Origin: CAZKUN01 sp964555935
GTDB lineage: Bacteria > Armatimonadota > Zipacnadia > Zipacnadales > VGFC01
Direction of reading: 5' to 3'
DNA length: 36,285 nucleotides
Assembly: GCA_964555935.1 (NCBI GenBank)
Contig: CAZKUN010000073.1
Coordinates: forward strand, 1-36,285
Numbering within the stretch: position 1 is the first letter of the stretch; each line of letters opens with the position of its first letter. The notes under the pieces were generated by a model. The model searched no databases. It saw only the letters and a list, made by a program, of their open reading frames with translations, and was not told where the DNA came from. Below are positions 23,602 to 32,383 of the stretch, in pieces. The position numbers and the translations under genes are program-made.

Positions 23602-24738
23602 TCAGTCGGCGCCGCGGACGCGCACTGAGAACGCCCGCCCGGAGTTCGTCCCGCAGAACACCCGATCGCCCGACAGCAGGAGATCGCCGAGGGGCTTTGA
23701 TCCCGGGCGCCAGCGCCAGACCGTCTTGCCAGACGCGTGCGAGAAAGCCTGGATCATCCCGTCGCTCGTGCCGAGGTAGACGCGCTCAGTCGTAGCGACA
23801 ATCGACGTGGTCGGGCGCCCGCGGAGCGTGTTGTTCCACACGACGTCGCCCGACTGCGCGTCGAAGCAGAAGAGAAGGCGTTCTGACGTTGCCACGTACA
23901 CCGTCGACGCACTGGCAAGGACCGGGACGCGAATCAAGCCGGGGACCCGTTTCTTCCACACCGTCTCGCCGTCCGCAACTTGGACGCACTCGACGACGCC
24001 CGTCTCGCCGGCGAAGTACGCAAGCCCGTTGGCTGTGGTCACGCGCGCCATGACGGGCGCGTCGATCCGCCGACGCCACCGCTCTTTGCCGGTGCTAACA
24101 TCAAGGCCGAATATGGTCCGGTCGGTGGCGCCACACGCCAACGTGTCGCCGGAGATCGCGGGGCCGCCGGTGATCGGCCCGAGACCCGTTCGGTCCGCGT
24201 CCGGGTAGATCCACGCATCCACCCCATCGACGATCGATAGCGACACGACTCGGCCGTCGTCCGTCCCGACGTAGACCCGATCGCCGACGATCACCGGCGT
24301 GGAGCGAATGAGCGCGTTAGCGTCGTACCCCCACCGGACCTCGCCCGTCGCGAGTTCCAGGCACTTCACGAACCCATCCATCGCGCCGAACACAACGCAG
24401 TCCTCGCCCACCGCCGGCGGCGCGACGAAGCCCTGCGACCGTTGGAAAGCGTCACTCCAGACAGCTTCGCCCGTGTCGGGGGAGTGGGCCGTGACGGTTC
24501 CGCGCTCCCAGGCAATGATCAGCCTGTCACGCCCGACCGCCAGCCGTGGCAGTCCCCGAGTCCCGTCGCCGTGAGCCCACGCGACGGCGCCCAGTTGCGG
24601 CTTGCGTTCGCGGACCGAAAAGGCAACTACCACGACCACGACCAGAGCTGCCCCGGCGATGAGTGGAACTTGCCGGATGAGCTTCTGGCGGCGTTTGAGT
24701 CGCCACTTCTGCCTGTAGTTGAGGTGTGTCGATTCCAT
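23602..24738 (-). CDS. Membrane-anchored PQQ-type beta-propeller protein (BamB-like)
   Basis: The protein has 378 residues from the ATG at 24738. A TTG at 24759, 6 nt after the upstream stop codon and with its own GAGG, is an alternative start. A basic N-terminus (YRQKWRLKRRQKLIRQ) precedes one membrane segment (PLIAGAALVVVVVVAFSV). The rest is a propeller of about seven blades with PQQ-like repeats: DTGEAVWSD, ATGEVRWGYD, STGKERWRR, ADGETVWKK, QSGDVVWNN, ASGKTVWRW. The repeats match the PQQ_2 type seen in BamB and in PQQ dehydrogenases, but catalytic dehydrogenase residues are absent, so a scaffolding or binding role is likelier. It probably shares a transcript with the CBM9-DUF4091 gene just upstream. 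Confidence 0.85.
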   Translation of the reverse strand: MESTHLNYRQKWRLKRRQKLIRQVPLIAGAALVVVVVVAFSVRERKPQLGAVAWAHGDGTRGLPRLAVGRDRLIIAWERGTVTAHSPDTGEAVWSDAFQRSQGFVAPPAVGEDCVVFGAMDGFVKCLELATGEVRWGYDANALIRSTPVIVGDRVYVGTDDGRVVSLSIVDGVDAWIYPDADRTGLGPITGGPAISGDTLACGATDRTIFGLDVSTGKERWRRRIDAPVMARVTTANGLAYFAGETGVVECVQVADGETVWKKRVPGLIRVPVLASASTVYVATSERLLFCFDAQSGDVVWNNTLRGRPTTSIVATTERVYLGTSDGMIQAFSHASGKTVWRWRPGSKPLGDLLLSGDRVFCGTNSGRAFSVRVRGAD

Positions 24739-24765
24739 TGCTGCGTCCGGTCGGGTCAACTGGCC

Positions 24766-27700
24766 TCAGAGGGCGGACCTGAACCTCTCGATAAGACGAG
24801 CCACGGCCGCTCGGTGTTCGGTGATAACCGTCGGGGAGTCGGTGTATTCGGTATATGATCGGGTCACGTCACCGACGTCGAGCAACCGAGCCGCTTGCTC
24901 GCGTAGCTCAGCGCAGCGCCCTTCGTCGCGAGCCTCGCGCGCGAGCATCTCAAGCTGCGCGAGGTAATCGTAGTCCTCGATGCCGTCGCGAACGGTCTCC
25001 CAGCGAAGCGAGTCAACCGGCCCGTCCGGCCCCGGGTATACCAGCGAGCCGTCGCCGTTGCCGCCCTCGTAGGTCAACGAGTCAAGCCACGGATCTTTCT
25101 CCCAGTAGTTCGTCGCCCAGTAGAGGAAGCCCGTGATCTCCTCCGCGTAGCACTGCCAAAAAACAACCCGCGGGTCCGTGCCCGGAAAGTCAATACCCCA
25201 CATGTTCGCGTGTGGCTTCTGCGCCGAAATGCAAACATACTCCCAGATCTCGTCGCCCGCCCGGCGGCGCGTTTCCAGGAACTCGGGCTCGTAGCAATCG
25301 CTGTGCGGCACCCAGATATCCACGTAGCCATCGAGCCGCCGATAGACAGGCCGACCGGGCCGGATCGGACGGCTGGCGCCATATCCAAATGTCAGCAGAC
25401 GCTTGAGCTTCGGCGCGTGTTGGCGCACATGCTCGAAGGCGAGTTTCACGTCGCCGAACGCATCGGCGTGCGGCTCGTCGATGCAGTAGATATACGCGAG
25501 GTCGATCCACCCCTTCGACTCGAGGTGGGCCTGCGTCTGGCGCAGGATCTCCGCCGAAACGCGAAGCTGCTCCGGATCGGTGGCATTGACCGTGCCCCAC
25601 CCGCCCGGCACGCGCGCCCAATGGACGTTGAACGCGTTGAGTCCTAGCTCCAGCCACGCCTCAATCTCGCGATCGAAGCTCGTCCAGTCGATGCTGACAG
25701 ACCCATCATCAGCCACATCGATTTCGGGCGCGGCGATGTTGGCATCGCTGACGCGGTGCTCGAGCATGTTCTCCCGGTACGCGGCGAGCAACTCAGCGCG
25801 CGTGCCGAAGGAGAGCCCTTCCTCAAACGATGGATCGTCGACAGCGTTCGCGTCGGTGGCATCAGCCGGCGCCACGACAAGGTCATCAAACCACACGGCG
25901 CCGACGCCGTAGTTGCAGAGATACACGCGGCAGTCGTTGCGATCGCCGCTGTTGAATTCAGCCCGCGCCTGTGTCCAGTCCCCGGCCGGCGGGAGTGGCT
26001 CAAAGACCTTGTGGGAGTGTATGTTGAGTTGCGCCAGTCCGTCGGCGTCGCTATCGGTCCGGTACCACACGGAAGCAGTATAGTCCGTGTTCGGCTCGAT
26101 GGCGAAGACCCGATGATAGCAGGCGCGGGGGGCCTCGTGGGTACCCGGCTCCGCAACCGTCCCCAGAATGCAGATCGACCGTTTCCCCGAATGCACAACC
26201 TCATCGTCGAACCGGCTCTCGAAGACGCCGCGGCCGTAGTAGTTGTCGCGTCCCTCTATGTCAGCTCCGGTCCACACGCCGTATTCCCACCCGACCGGCA
26301 CGCCAGGCGCGGGTGGCAGATCGTGGAAGCGCCAGAGGTAGCTCGGCAGCAATCTGAAGCACGTCCGCAGGGCAGACTGAGTCGGCAGTTCGAAGTCCCA
26401 TACGGTGACCTCAACGGGAATCTCGCGCGACGGCGCGTTGTCCACGTCCACCGTCAGCATCCCGACATAGAGCCCGGCCTTCGTGCCGGCCGGGGCGCGT
26501 GCCGTTAGCAGCCATGACGCCGCCTCTTCCAGGTCAACGTCCACCGGCGCGTTGTCGATGAGCGGGTCGGGCCACGCCCCGGGCGCCGCGCCCGAGCGAC
26601 TCGACGGCTCGGTGACGTTGACATGACCGACGCGCCTGAGACTCACCGGCGCCAGCTCGTTCTCGCTCGCCGAGCGCATGGTCGACGCCCCGACGCGGAC
26701 CGCCGCAAGCCCATGCTCGATCGGCGCCACCACAACTTGGACGCCCTCGTATTCATTGGCCGCAAGACTGATCTCGAACTTCTCAGCCGGCGAGCCGGCA
26801 TACGGCTCCCCCACCTTGATGCGCGCCATCGAACTCTCGCTGCACGCGGCGTACGCCGTCGGCACGCCTTGCTTCCTCAATGCGATGCTCATATCCATCT
26901 GCGGAAGCACCGCCCGCAACGCCGCGAGGTGAGCGCGAGCCTGGGCGCGCTCAGCCTCAGCCTCGCCCATCTCCTCGAGCGTGACCGCACGCTTAGTAGC
27001 CAGTCGACGAGCGGCGGTCAACTTCGCCTCAGCCTCAACGCCATGCCGCCACGCTTGCTCGCCCGCGGGCAGCGCGCGCGCCCCGCTCGCCCGATGAAGC
27101 GCCGGAGCGAGTTCGTCCTGGGCCTCGGCTATGTCGGCGAGCAGCGCGCGGCGAGCATGAGGGATCACGTCGATGCCCACATCGGTAAGCCACCCGAACC
27201 GTCCCGGCTCGTGGAAGCCCGACTGCATCGGCGCCCAGGAGCTGGTCTCGTCGTGAGGGCGTTCGGCTCGGCAGAGGTTGATGCGCCAGTCGCCGCCGGA
27301 GTCAGACGTGAGTCCCAGTTCCTCGATCGGGATCGACATCTCGAGCGACCAGCCATCCGGCGTGGATGCAGTCGCGGCGATGGCGGAGCTGTTCCACGTC
27401 TCGTCCTGGACGAACTCATCGCGCATAACGCCCGCGGCGTTGACGACGAAGTGGTGATACGCGTTCGGCTTCGCCCGCGGCGAGATGAAGAACTCGACGC
27501 AGTCGTCGATGAACACGGGACCATCGGGCTCTTCGATGAGGCTGGCGATCGCCTCGGGCCTGTCCTCGACGCAGTCAAACCCGACGTAGATGCTCTTCGC
27601 GTCACACAGCACCCACGCGGTGGTCGCTTGCGTAGCCGGCCGGCCGGTACCCAGTAGCACGAACGGAGCGGCCGAGAATGATCTGGCCCACGCGCGTTCG

Positions 27701-27825
27701 GAGAGCTTCCCATCGATCTTCGGCGCATCGCTCACGCGCGTGGCGACGAGGCGGGGCGCATCCGCGTGGGCGCGCGGAAGGAGTGCGCACGACAACACCA
27801 TCGCGACGGCGAGCCATCGGGACAT
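24766..27825 (-). CDS. Exported CBM9-like / DUF4091 glycoside-hydrolase-type protein
   Basis: The protein has 1019 residues. A signal peptide (LAVAMVLSCALLPRAHA) is followed by a CBM9-like domain (~25-225; APKIDGKLSERAWARS, CVEFFISPRAKPNAYHHFVV, GWSLEMSIPIEELGL). A helical stretch (~230-320) leads to the DUF4091 region. An N-terminal beta domain (~350-480) and an inserted carbohydrate-binding-type sandwich (~510-650; NTDYTASVWYRTDSDADG, VGAVWFDDLVV) come before a TIM-barrel part with YIYCIDEPHAD (D783/E784). The D-E pair matches the catalytic pair of GH123-type N-acetylgalactosaminidases, to which DUF4091 is related. The C-terminal RDGIEDYDYLAQL is also typical of the family. The substrate is probably a glycan but is not determined. 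The propeller gene follows closely. Confidence 0.85.
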   Translation of the reverse strand: MSRWLAVAMVLSCALLPRAHADAPRLVATRVSDAPKIDGKLSERAWARSFSAAPFVLLGTGRPATQATTAWVLCDAKSIYVGFDCVEDRPEAIASLIEEPDGPVFIDDCVEFFISPRAKPNAYHHFVVNAAGVMRDEFVQDETWNSSAIAATASTPDGWSLEMSIPIEELGLTSDSGGDWRINLCRAERPHDETSSWAPMQSGFHEPGRFGWLTDVGIDVIPHARRALLADIAEAQDELAPALHRASGARALPAGEQAWRHGVEAEAKLTAARRLATKRAVTLEEMGEAEAERAQARAHLAALRAVLPQMDMSIALRKQGVPTAYAACSESSMARIKVGEPYAGSPAEKFEISLAANEYEGVQVVVAPIEHGLAAVRVGASTMRSASENELAPVSLRRVGHVNVTEPSSRSGAAPGAWPDPLIDNAPVDVDLEEAASWLLTARAPAGTKAGLYVGMLTVDVDNAPSREIPVEVTVWDFELPTQSALRTCFRLLPSYLWRFHDLPPAPGVPVGWEYGVWTGADIEGRDNYYGRGVFESRFDDEVVHSGKRSICILGTVAEPGTHEAPRACYHRVFAIEPNTDYTASVWYRTDSDADGLAQLNIHSHKVFEPLPPAGDWTQARAEFNSGDRNDCRVYLCNYGVGAVWFDDLVVAPADATDANAVDDPSFEEGLSFGTRAELLAAYRENMLEHRVSDANIAAPEIDVADDGSVSIDWTSFDREIEAWLELGLNAFNVHWARVPGGWGTVNATDPEQLRVSAEILRQTQAHLESKGWIDLAYIYCIDEPHADAFGDVKLAFEHVRQHAPKLKRLLTFGYGASRPIRPGRPVYRRLDGYVDIWVPHSDCYEPEFLETRRRAGDEIWEYVCISAQKPHANMWGIDFPGTDPRVVFWQCYAEEITGFLYWATNYWEKDPWLDSLTYEGGNGDGSLVYPGPDGPVDSLRWETVRDGIEDYDYLAQLEMLAREARDEGRCAELREQAARLLDVGDVTRSYTEYTDSPTVITEHRAAVARLIERFRSAL

Positions 27826-27955
27826 GTGCCCAACAACCTCCCTTACACCATTCAGGCGAGCCGCGCCACGGCGGCGACGGCCGTGGGTCTAGGTGGGATT
27901 CACCGTTTCCGCGCCGAGTTGGGGGATGCCTCTTCCCGAGACGTGTGGCCCCGCC

Positions 27956-28870
27956 TCAGGACTTGCGCTCGTCCTCGAATTTGTCGTGCGCGTCGCGCAG
28001 GTGCGCGTTCGATGTGTGCGTGTAGACCTGGGTCGTCTGGATGTCGGAGTGGCCCAGCATCTCCTGGATGGCCCGCAGATCCGCGCCGCCTTCCAGGAGG
28101 TGAGTGGCGAATGAATGCCTCAGCATGTGAGGCGACACGGCCTGAGGGATCTGAGCCTCGAGCGCGTATTCCTTGACCATCATCCAAAAGCCCGTTCGGG
28201 ACAGGGACCGTCCTCGGCTGTTCAGGAATACGGATGGCTCGTTAGTGCGAACGACGATCTCCGACCGCACCGTGTCGATGTACCGTCGCACGAGGTCCAG
28301 TGCCGGACCGGCCACGGGGACCACGCGCTCCTTGCTTCCTTTGCCCATCACCCGGACGTAGCTCTCGTCCCAATGGATGTCCTGCAGATGCAAGCCCAGC
28401 AACTCCGATACGCGCAGCCCCGTCGCGTACATGAGGTAGAGCATCGCGGCGTCTCGCAGGCCCTTGTCAGTCGTAGCGTCGGGGGTGTCGAGTAGCTGCC
28501 GGCACTCTTCCTGGGTGAGCACCTTGGGGAGTTGGCGGCTGTGCTGAGGTGGGTCGAGATCAGCTGTCGGGTCCATCGTCGACAGGCCTTCAGTGCAAAG
28601 AAACTTGTAGAGCTGGCGCAGCGACGACTGCTTCCGCGCGAGGGTCGTGCGAGCCAGTCCTTGCTTGCGCAGGCTCGTCAGATAAGCCCAGACATCGTCC
28701 TTGTCCGACTCGCCGAAACTCCACTGGCCGTTGCTGCGGAGATACTCGCCCCATTTTCGGGCGTCGGTCGAGTACGCTTCGGCGGTGTTCTGGCTCTGTC
28801 CGCGCTCAACCAGAAGGTGCTCGACAAACAGCTCGATGTGCTGTTCGTGCAGGCGTCGGTGGGGACTCAT
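27956..28870 (-). CDS. xerD: Tyrosine recombinase XerC/XerD-type
   Basis: The protein has 304 residues. The ATG at 28870 is chosen because GGAGGG lies 7 nt upstream and the length then fits the family; the frame extends to 28963. An N-terminal SAM-like core-binding domain (HIELFVEHLLVERGQSQNTA) is followed by the catalytic domain with R153 (ATGLRVSELLGL), K177 (GKGSKER), H248/R251 (HMLRHSFATHLL), H274 (LGHSDIQTTQVY) and nucleophile Y283. All catalytic residues are present. It probably resolves chromosome dimers at dif. Its position after pheST, with no integrated element visible, supports a housekeeping Xer rather than an integrase. XerC and XerD cannot be separated from sequence alone. Confidence 0.9.
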   Translation of the reverse strand: MSPHRRLHEQHIELFVEHLLVERGQSQNTAEAYSTDARKWGEYLRSNGQWSFGESDKDDVWAYLTSLRKQGLARTTLARKQSSLRQLYKFLCTEGLSTMDPTADLDPPQHSRQLPKVLTQEECRQLLDTPDATTDKGLRDAAMLYLMYATGLRVSELLGLHLQDIHWDESYVRVMGKGSKERVVPVAGPALDLVRRYIDTVRSEIVVRTNEPSVFLNSRGRSLSRTGFWMMVKEYALEAQIPQAVSPHMLRHSFATHLLEGGADLRAIQEMLGHSDIQTTQVYTHTSNAHLRDAHDKFEDERKS

Positions 28871-28912
28871 GTGGTAACCCTCCACATTTCCAGTGCGCAA
28901 CCTCAAGTATCG

Positions 28913-28983
28913 AACCGAACATCCGGCGGAGCGACCCGTTGCGCGCCGATGCGCGTGGGCCACTCCGCGAATAGTGTTCGGTT
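28913..28983. repeat. Cruciform-type inverted repeat between pheT and xerD
   Basis: AACCGAACA (28913-28921) pairs perfectly with TGTTCGGTT (28975-28983), and GCGGAG/CTCCGC form an inner pair. It fills the 121-bp gap after the pheT stop. It could end or process the pheST transcript; no T tract is present. Confidence 0.5.
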
Positions 28984-28991
28984 GTCACGGA

Positions 28992-31103
28992 CTACGACTC
29001 GCGAATCTGAGCGCCGAGGTCCTCCACGACCACAGTTCTGATTCGCTCCATGACTTCATTGACCTCTTCGTCTGTCAGCGTGCGGTCGGGGGCCCGGAAC
29101 TCAAGTGAGAAGGCGATGCTGCGCTTGCCCTCCCCCAGGCGTTTGGCATCGGCGAACACGTCGAACAGGCCAACGTTCGCGAGCAGCTCGCCGCCGGCGG
29201 CGGTGATGGCGCTGGCAAGTTTCGCGGCGGAGTAGTCACCCGTGTCGTCGACCACAATTGCCAGGTCTCGCAGCGCCGCCGGATACCGGGGCAGCCTCTC
29301 GTATGGCCGGTGGAGCGTGGATGCTTCCAGAATCAGATCCGCGTCCAACTCAGCCATGTATACTTTCCCCGGCAGATCGAATTCCTCCTGCACGCGGCCT
29401 GATATTTCCCCCGCAATACCCATTGGTTTGTTACCGATAGTCACATTGGAGCAGTGTCCTGGGCGGAAGGCGGCGTGAACACCAGGCTCCCACGCCACGT
29501 CCATAACGCCCATCCCGGCCAACGTCTGATCGATGATCCCCTTCATCAGGTAGAAATCAACCATGCCCGTCTGGCCCGGAGTGTTCCACCGGTTGTCGAG
29601 CGCGCTGCCCGAGATTAGGATGCACAGTCTCGATGGTTCATCCGGCGACGCGTCGTCCTGCGACGGGAGGAAGACTCGGTCGATCTCGTAGAGCGCGACA
29701 TCCGCCACGCGCTGCTTGGCGTTGTTCTCCGCGGCACCGAGAAGCCCCGGCATCAGAGTCGTGCGCAGCGAGCTAAGCCCCTCGTCCGTGGGCCGCTGCA
29801 ACGCGAGCATGTTCCGCTCGGGCGCGTCCTCGGCCAGGCCGACACGCGTGAGGTCCTTCGGATGGATCATCGAGACATTGATCGTCTCGAAGAGCCCAGC
29901 CGCCTGCAGCAAGTCGCGGAGACGGTGGCGCTTGCGCTGTCGATCCGTATACGTGCCGCTCTCGTGCAGCGCGCCAGGCAGTTCGCCCGCCACATTCTCA
30001 TACCCATGCACGATCGTGATCTCTTCGATGAGGTCGATCTCGCGCTCAATGTCTGGCCGGAACGCGGGAACGACGACCTGCTGCGTCCCATCGCTGCCCG
30101 CCGTGACTTCCATGCCCAAGTTGCGCAGGTACTCCGCCTGCGTTTCGGCGGGAATGTCCGCGCCGATGATGGCCTTCGCCCGCTCCGGCCGTAGCGTGAG
30201 GGCGAGTGGATCCTTGCGTCCCGGGTAGCAGTCGATCGCGCCCTCGGCTAGCTCGCCGCCGGCGGCCTCGACAATGAGTTGCGCGCAGCGCTGCGCCGCG
30301 CGAACCGTGCCCTCGGGGTCGACCACGCGCTCGAAGCGATACGATGCTTCGGTGCTCATGCCAAGCCGCATCGCGGTCTTGCGGATGGCGACGGGATCGA
30401 AGTGGGCCGACTCGATCAACACGTCCGTCGTCGCGTCGCTGACCTCGGAGTTGGCCCCGCCCATCACGCCCGCAATCGCGACGGCGCGGTCGGGGTCCGC
30501 GATCACGACATCGCCGGCCTTGAGTTTGCGCTCACCGAGGTCGAGAGTGGTGAATGCCTCCCCCTCCCCAGCTCGGCGCACGATGATCCGCGCCTTGCCG
30601 CCGGCGTCTTTCCCGATCAGCGCCGCGTCGAAGGCGTGCAGCGGCTGGCCGAGTTCCCACATCACGTAGTTCGTGCAGTCGACGATGTTGTTGATCGGCC
30701 TCATCCCCGCGGCGAGCAACCTTCGCTGCAGCCACTTGGGCGATTCGCCGATCTTCACGCCACGCACCAGCATCGCCGAGTAACGCGGGCATCCGACCGC
30801 ATCGACGACCTCAATCGCGATGTCATCAGACGCCGGCGCACCGGCGGGCGGCAATTCGACCGACACGGGAATGGCATCAGTCCCTAGCGTCGCTGCGCCG
30901 TGGCGCGCGAGCCCGGTCATCGACAGGAGATCGCCCCGATTCGCGGTGACGCTCGTTATGAAGACGAGGTCCTCGGCTTCGCCGTCGGACCACTCGCGGA
31001 TTTCCTCAACCTCGACGCCCGCCATGGTCAACTTGTAGGCGAGGCCTTCGTGAGACCCGTCCCAGACGAGGTGTTCCTTCAACCATGAATATGGCACTCG
31101 CAT
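28992..31103 (-). CDS. pheT: Phenylalanyl-tRNA synthetase beta subunit, short form lacking the OB (EMAPII) domain
   Basis: The protein has 703 residues, against about 790-800 for typical bacterial PheT. The N-terminus MRVPYSWLKEHL...TMAGVEVEEI runs within about ten residues into DLVFITSVTANRGDLLSM, which normally follows a ~110-residue tRNA-binding OB (EMAPII) domain. That domain is therefore missing. The rest is intact: the B3/B4 region (RLLAAGMRPINNIVDCTNYV, QPLHAFDA), the B5 domain (DIPAETQAEYLRNLGMEV), the catalytic-like core (HRLRDLLQAAGLFETINVSM) and the C-terminal anticodon-binding FDX-ACB domain (YPAALRDLAIVVDDTGDYSA). It pairs with PheS as an alpha2beta2 enzyme. The gene lies 191 nt after pheS, an unusually long spacer filled with repeats. 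Confidence 0.92.
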   Translation of the reverse strand: MRVPYSWLKEHLVWDGSHEGLAYKLTMAGVEVEEIREWSDGEAEDLVFITSVTANRGDLLSMTGLARHGAATLGTDAIPVSVELPPAGAPASDDIAIEVVDAVGCPRYSAMLVRGVKIGESPKWLQRRLLAAGMRPINNIVDCTNYVMWELGQPLHAFDAALIGKDAGGKARIIVRRAGEGEAFTTLDLGERKLKAGDVVIADPDRAVAIAGVMGGANSEVSDATTDVLIESAHFDPVAIRKTAMRLGMSTEASYRFERVVDPEGTVRAAQRCAQLIVEAAGGELAEGAIDCYPGRKDPLALTLRPERAKAIIGADIPAETQAEYLRNLGMEVTAGSDGTQQVVVPAFRPDIEREIDLIEEITIVHGYENVAGELPGALHESGTYTDRQRKRHRLRDLLQAAGLFETINVSMIHPKDLTRVGLAEDAPERNMLALQRPTDEGLSSLRTTLMPGLLGAAENNAKQRVADVALYEIDRVFLPSQDDASPDEPSRLCILISGSALDNRWNTPGQTGMVDFYLMKGIIDQTLAGMGVMDVAWEPGVHAAFRPGHCSNVTIGNKPMGIAGEISGRVQEEFDLPGKVYMAELDADLILEASTLHRPYERLPRYPAALRDLAIVVDDTGDYSAAKLASAITAAGGELLANVGLFDVFADAKRLGEGKRSIAFSLEFRAPDRTLTDEEVNEVMERIRTVVVEDLGAQIRES

Positions 31104-31294
31104 TGCTCAAAGCCCCCTGTGGAGCTGCAGTTGTCTGATGACCTTCGGCGGGCTGGAAGCCCGCCGCTACGCGCGCGGCTGGAAGATGTCTCAAGACCCC
31201 CGTTGATGTTCCAAGGCCCCCCGTAGGTCGGATCTCCAGGGAAACTCCGCGAGTTTCCACGACGGGCCCAGTCGTTGGGGTCTTGAATGCGACC
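31104..31294. other. Structured pheS-pheT spacer with repeat copy 2
   Basis: This 191-bp spacer holds the GGAAGCCCG repeat copy 2 (31147-31173), a perfect hairpin GGAAACTC-CGC-GAGTTTCC (31240-31258), and a 10-bp inverted repeat TCAAGACCCC (31191-31200) / GGGGTCTTGA (31277-31286) that encloses the hairpin. No gene is visible in it. Confidence 0.6.
31147..31173. repeat. GGAAGCCCG interspersed repeat, copy 2
   Basis: GGCTGGAAGCCCGCCGCTAC lies in the centre of this copy, which is flanked by a GGCGGGC/GCCCGCC stem. It matches the copy at 12989-13015 at nearly every base outside compensatory stem changes. It sits inside the pheS-pheT spacer. Confidence 0.6.
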
Positions 31295-32344
31295 CTAGAA
31301 CTGACGCAGGAACCGCATGTCGCCCGACCAGAGCAGACGGATGTCGTCTATCTGGTGGCGAAGCATTGCAAACCGGTCGATGCCGAAGCCAAACGCAAAG
31401 CCCGACACTTCCTCCGGGTCGTAGCCGATGTTGCGCAGCACGTTCTCATCGACCACGCCACAGCCCCCCACCTCGAGCCAGCCCGTGCCCGAGCACGTGC
31501 GACAGCCGTCGCCCATGCAGAGCGTGCACGTCAGCGCGAACTCCGCGCTCGGCTCGGTGAACGGGAAGAAGTCGGGACGAAGCCGCACGTCCATCTGGTC
31601 GCCAAACAGCTCCCTGGCAAACGCTACCAGCGTCCCCTTCAGGTGCGCAAAGCTGATCCCCGCGCCGACCTTCAGGCCCTCGAGTTGGTAGAACGTGTGC
31701 ATGTGCGTCGCGTCGACGCGGTCGCGCCGATAGCACCGACCGGGCACGACGTAGGCGACCGGCGGTTGCTCTTGCTCCATCGTGCGGATCTGCACGGTTG
31801 AGGTCTGGCTGCGGAGCATGAGATCGTTCGCCAGATAGAACGTCATCTGCTCGTCCATCGCCGGGTGGTCGTCCGGATAGTTGAGCGCCTCCCAGCCGTA
31901 ATAGTGGTTCTCGACCTCCGGGCCCTCGGCCACCTTGAAGCCGAGCCCCAGGAAGATCGCCACGATCTCATCCATCATCGCCAGGGTGGGGTGTCGCTTG
32001 CCAAGTCGAGGCGCGCGACCGGGCAGCGTCACGTCGAGCCGGTCGAGGTCGCCCGACGCCTGCGCGGCCTGAGTCTTCTTCGGCTTCGCCTTCTGAGCGC
32101 TGCCGACGGACTCGCCTTTGGCCTTGAGGAGATCCTCGATCTCCTTGCGAATGCCTTGGGCGAGCTGGCCCATGACCGGGCGCTCCTCCGCGGGGAGCTT
32201 GCCAAGGCTTGACAGCATATCCTTCAGTCGGCCGGACTTGCGCCCGAGGAAGCTCACGCGCACCGCTTCGACATCCTCCGCGGTTTGCGCGGCCTCAATG
32301 GCCTCTCGGGCCTCCTGCGCTAGCGCCTGCAACTCGTCTTTCAT
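31295..32344 (-). CDS. pheS: Phenylalanyl-tRNA synthetase alpha subunit
   Basis: The protein has 349 residues, with AGGAAGGA about 6 nt before the ATG. The N-terminal coiled coil (~1-90; ALAQEAREAIEAAQTAEDVE) precedes the class II catalytic core: HPTLAMMDEIVAIFLGLGF, motif 2 region RTMEQEQPPVAYVVPGRCYR, HTFYQLEGLKVG, FPFTEPSAEF and motif 3 FGFGIDRFAMLRHQIDDIRL. A CTLCMGDGCRTCSGTGW segment with four cysteines replaces the shorter loop of many PheS proteins and probably binds zinc. The gene lies directly behind the T-box-like leader and in the conserved infC-rpmI-rplT-pheST neighbourhood. Confidence 0.95.
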   Translation of the reverse strand: MKDELQALAQEAREAIEAAQTAEDVEAVRVSFLGRKSGRLKDMLSSLGKLPAEERPVMGQLAQGIRKEIEDLLKAKGESVGSAQKAKPKKTQAAQASGDLDRLDVTLPGRAPRLGKRHPTLAMMDEIVAIFLGLGFKVAEGPEVENHYYGWEALNYPDDHPAMDEQMTFYLANDLMLRSQTSTVQIRTMEQEQPPVAYVVPGRCYRRDRVDATHMHTFYQLEGLKVGAGISFAHLKGTLVAFARELFGDQMDVRLRPDFFPFTEPSAEFALTCTLCMGDGCRTCSGTGWLEVGGCGVVDENVLRNIGYDPEEVSGFAFGFGIDRFAMLRHQIDDIRLLWSGDMRFLRQF

Positions 32345-32383
32345 CGTCTGTCCTTCCTCGGGGCGGTGCGAAGCAACCCGCGG

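Noticed and set aside
27196..27225. Third GGAAGCCCG repeat copy
   Set aside because: The short match lies inside the DUF4091 coding sequence and lacks the flanking stem and CGCTACGCG, so it is probably chance.
26623..27657. 344-residue open frame on the + strand
   Set aside because: It is antisense to the CBM9-DUF4091 gene and Arg-rich as expected from a shadow frame.
27956..28870. Phage or genomic-island integrase
   Set aside because: No attachment site, tRNA target or phage genes are nearby. Length and motifs fit housekeeping Xer, and it follows pheST.
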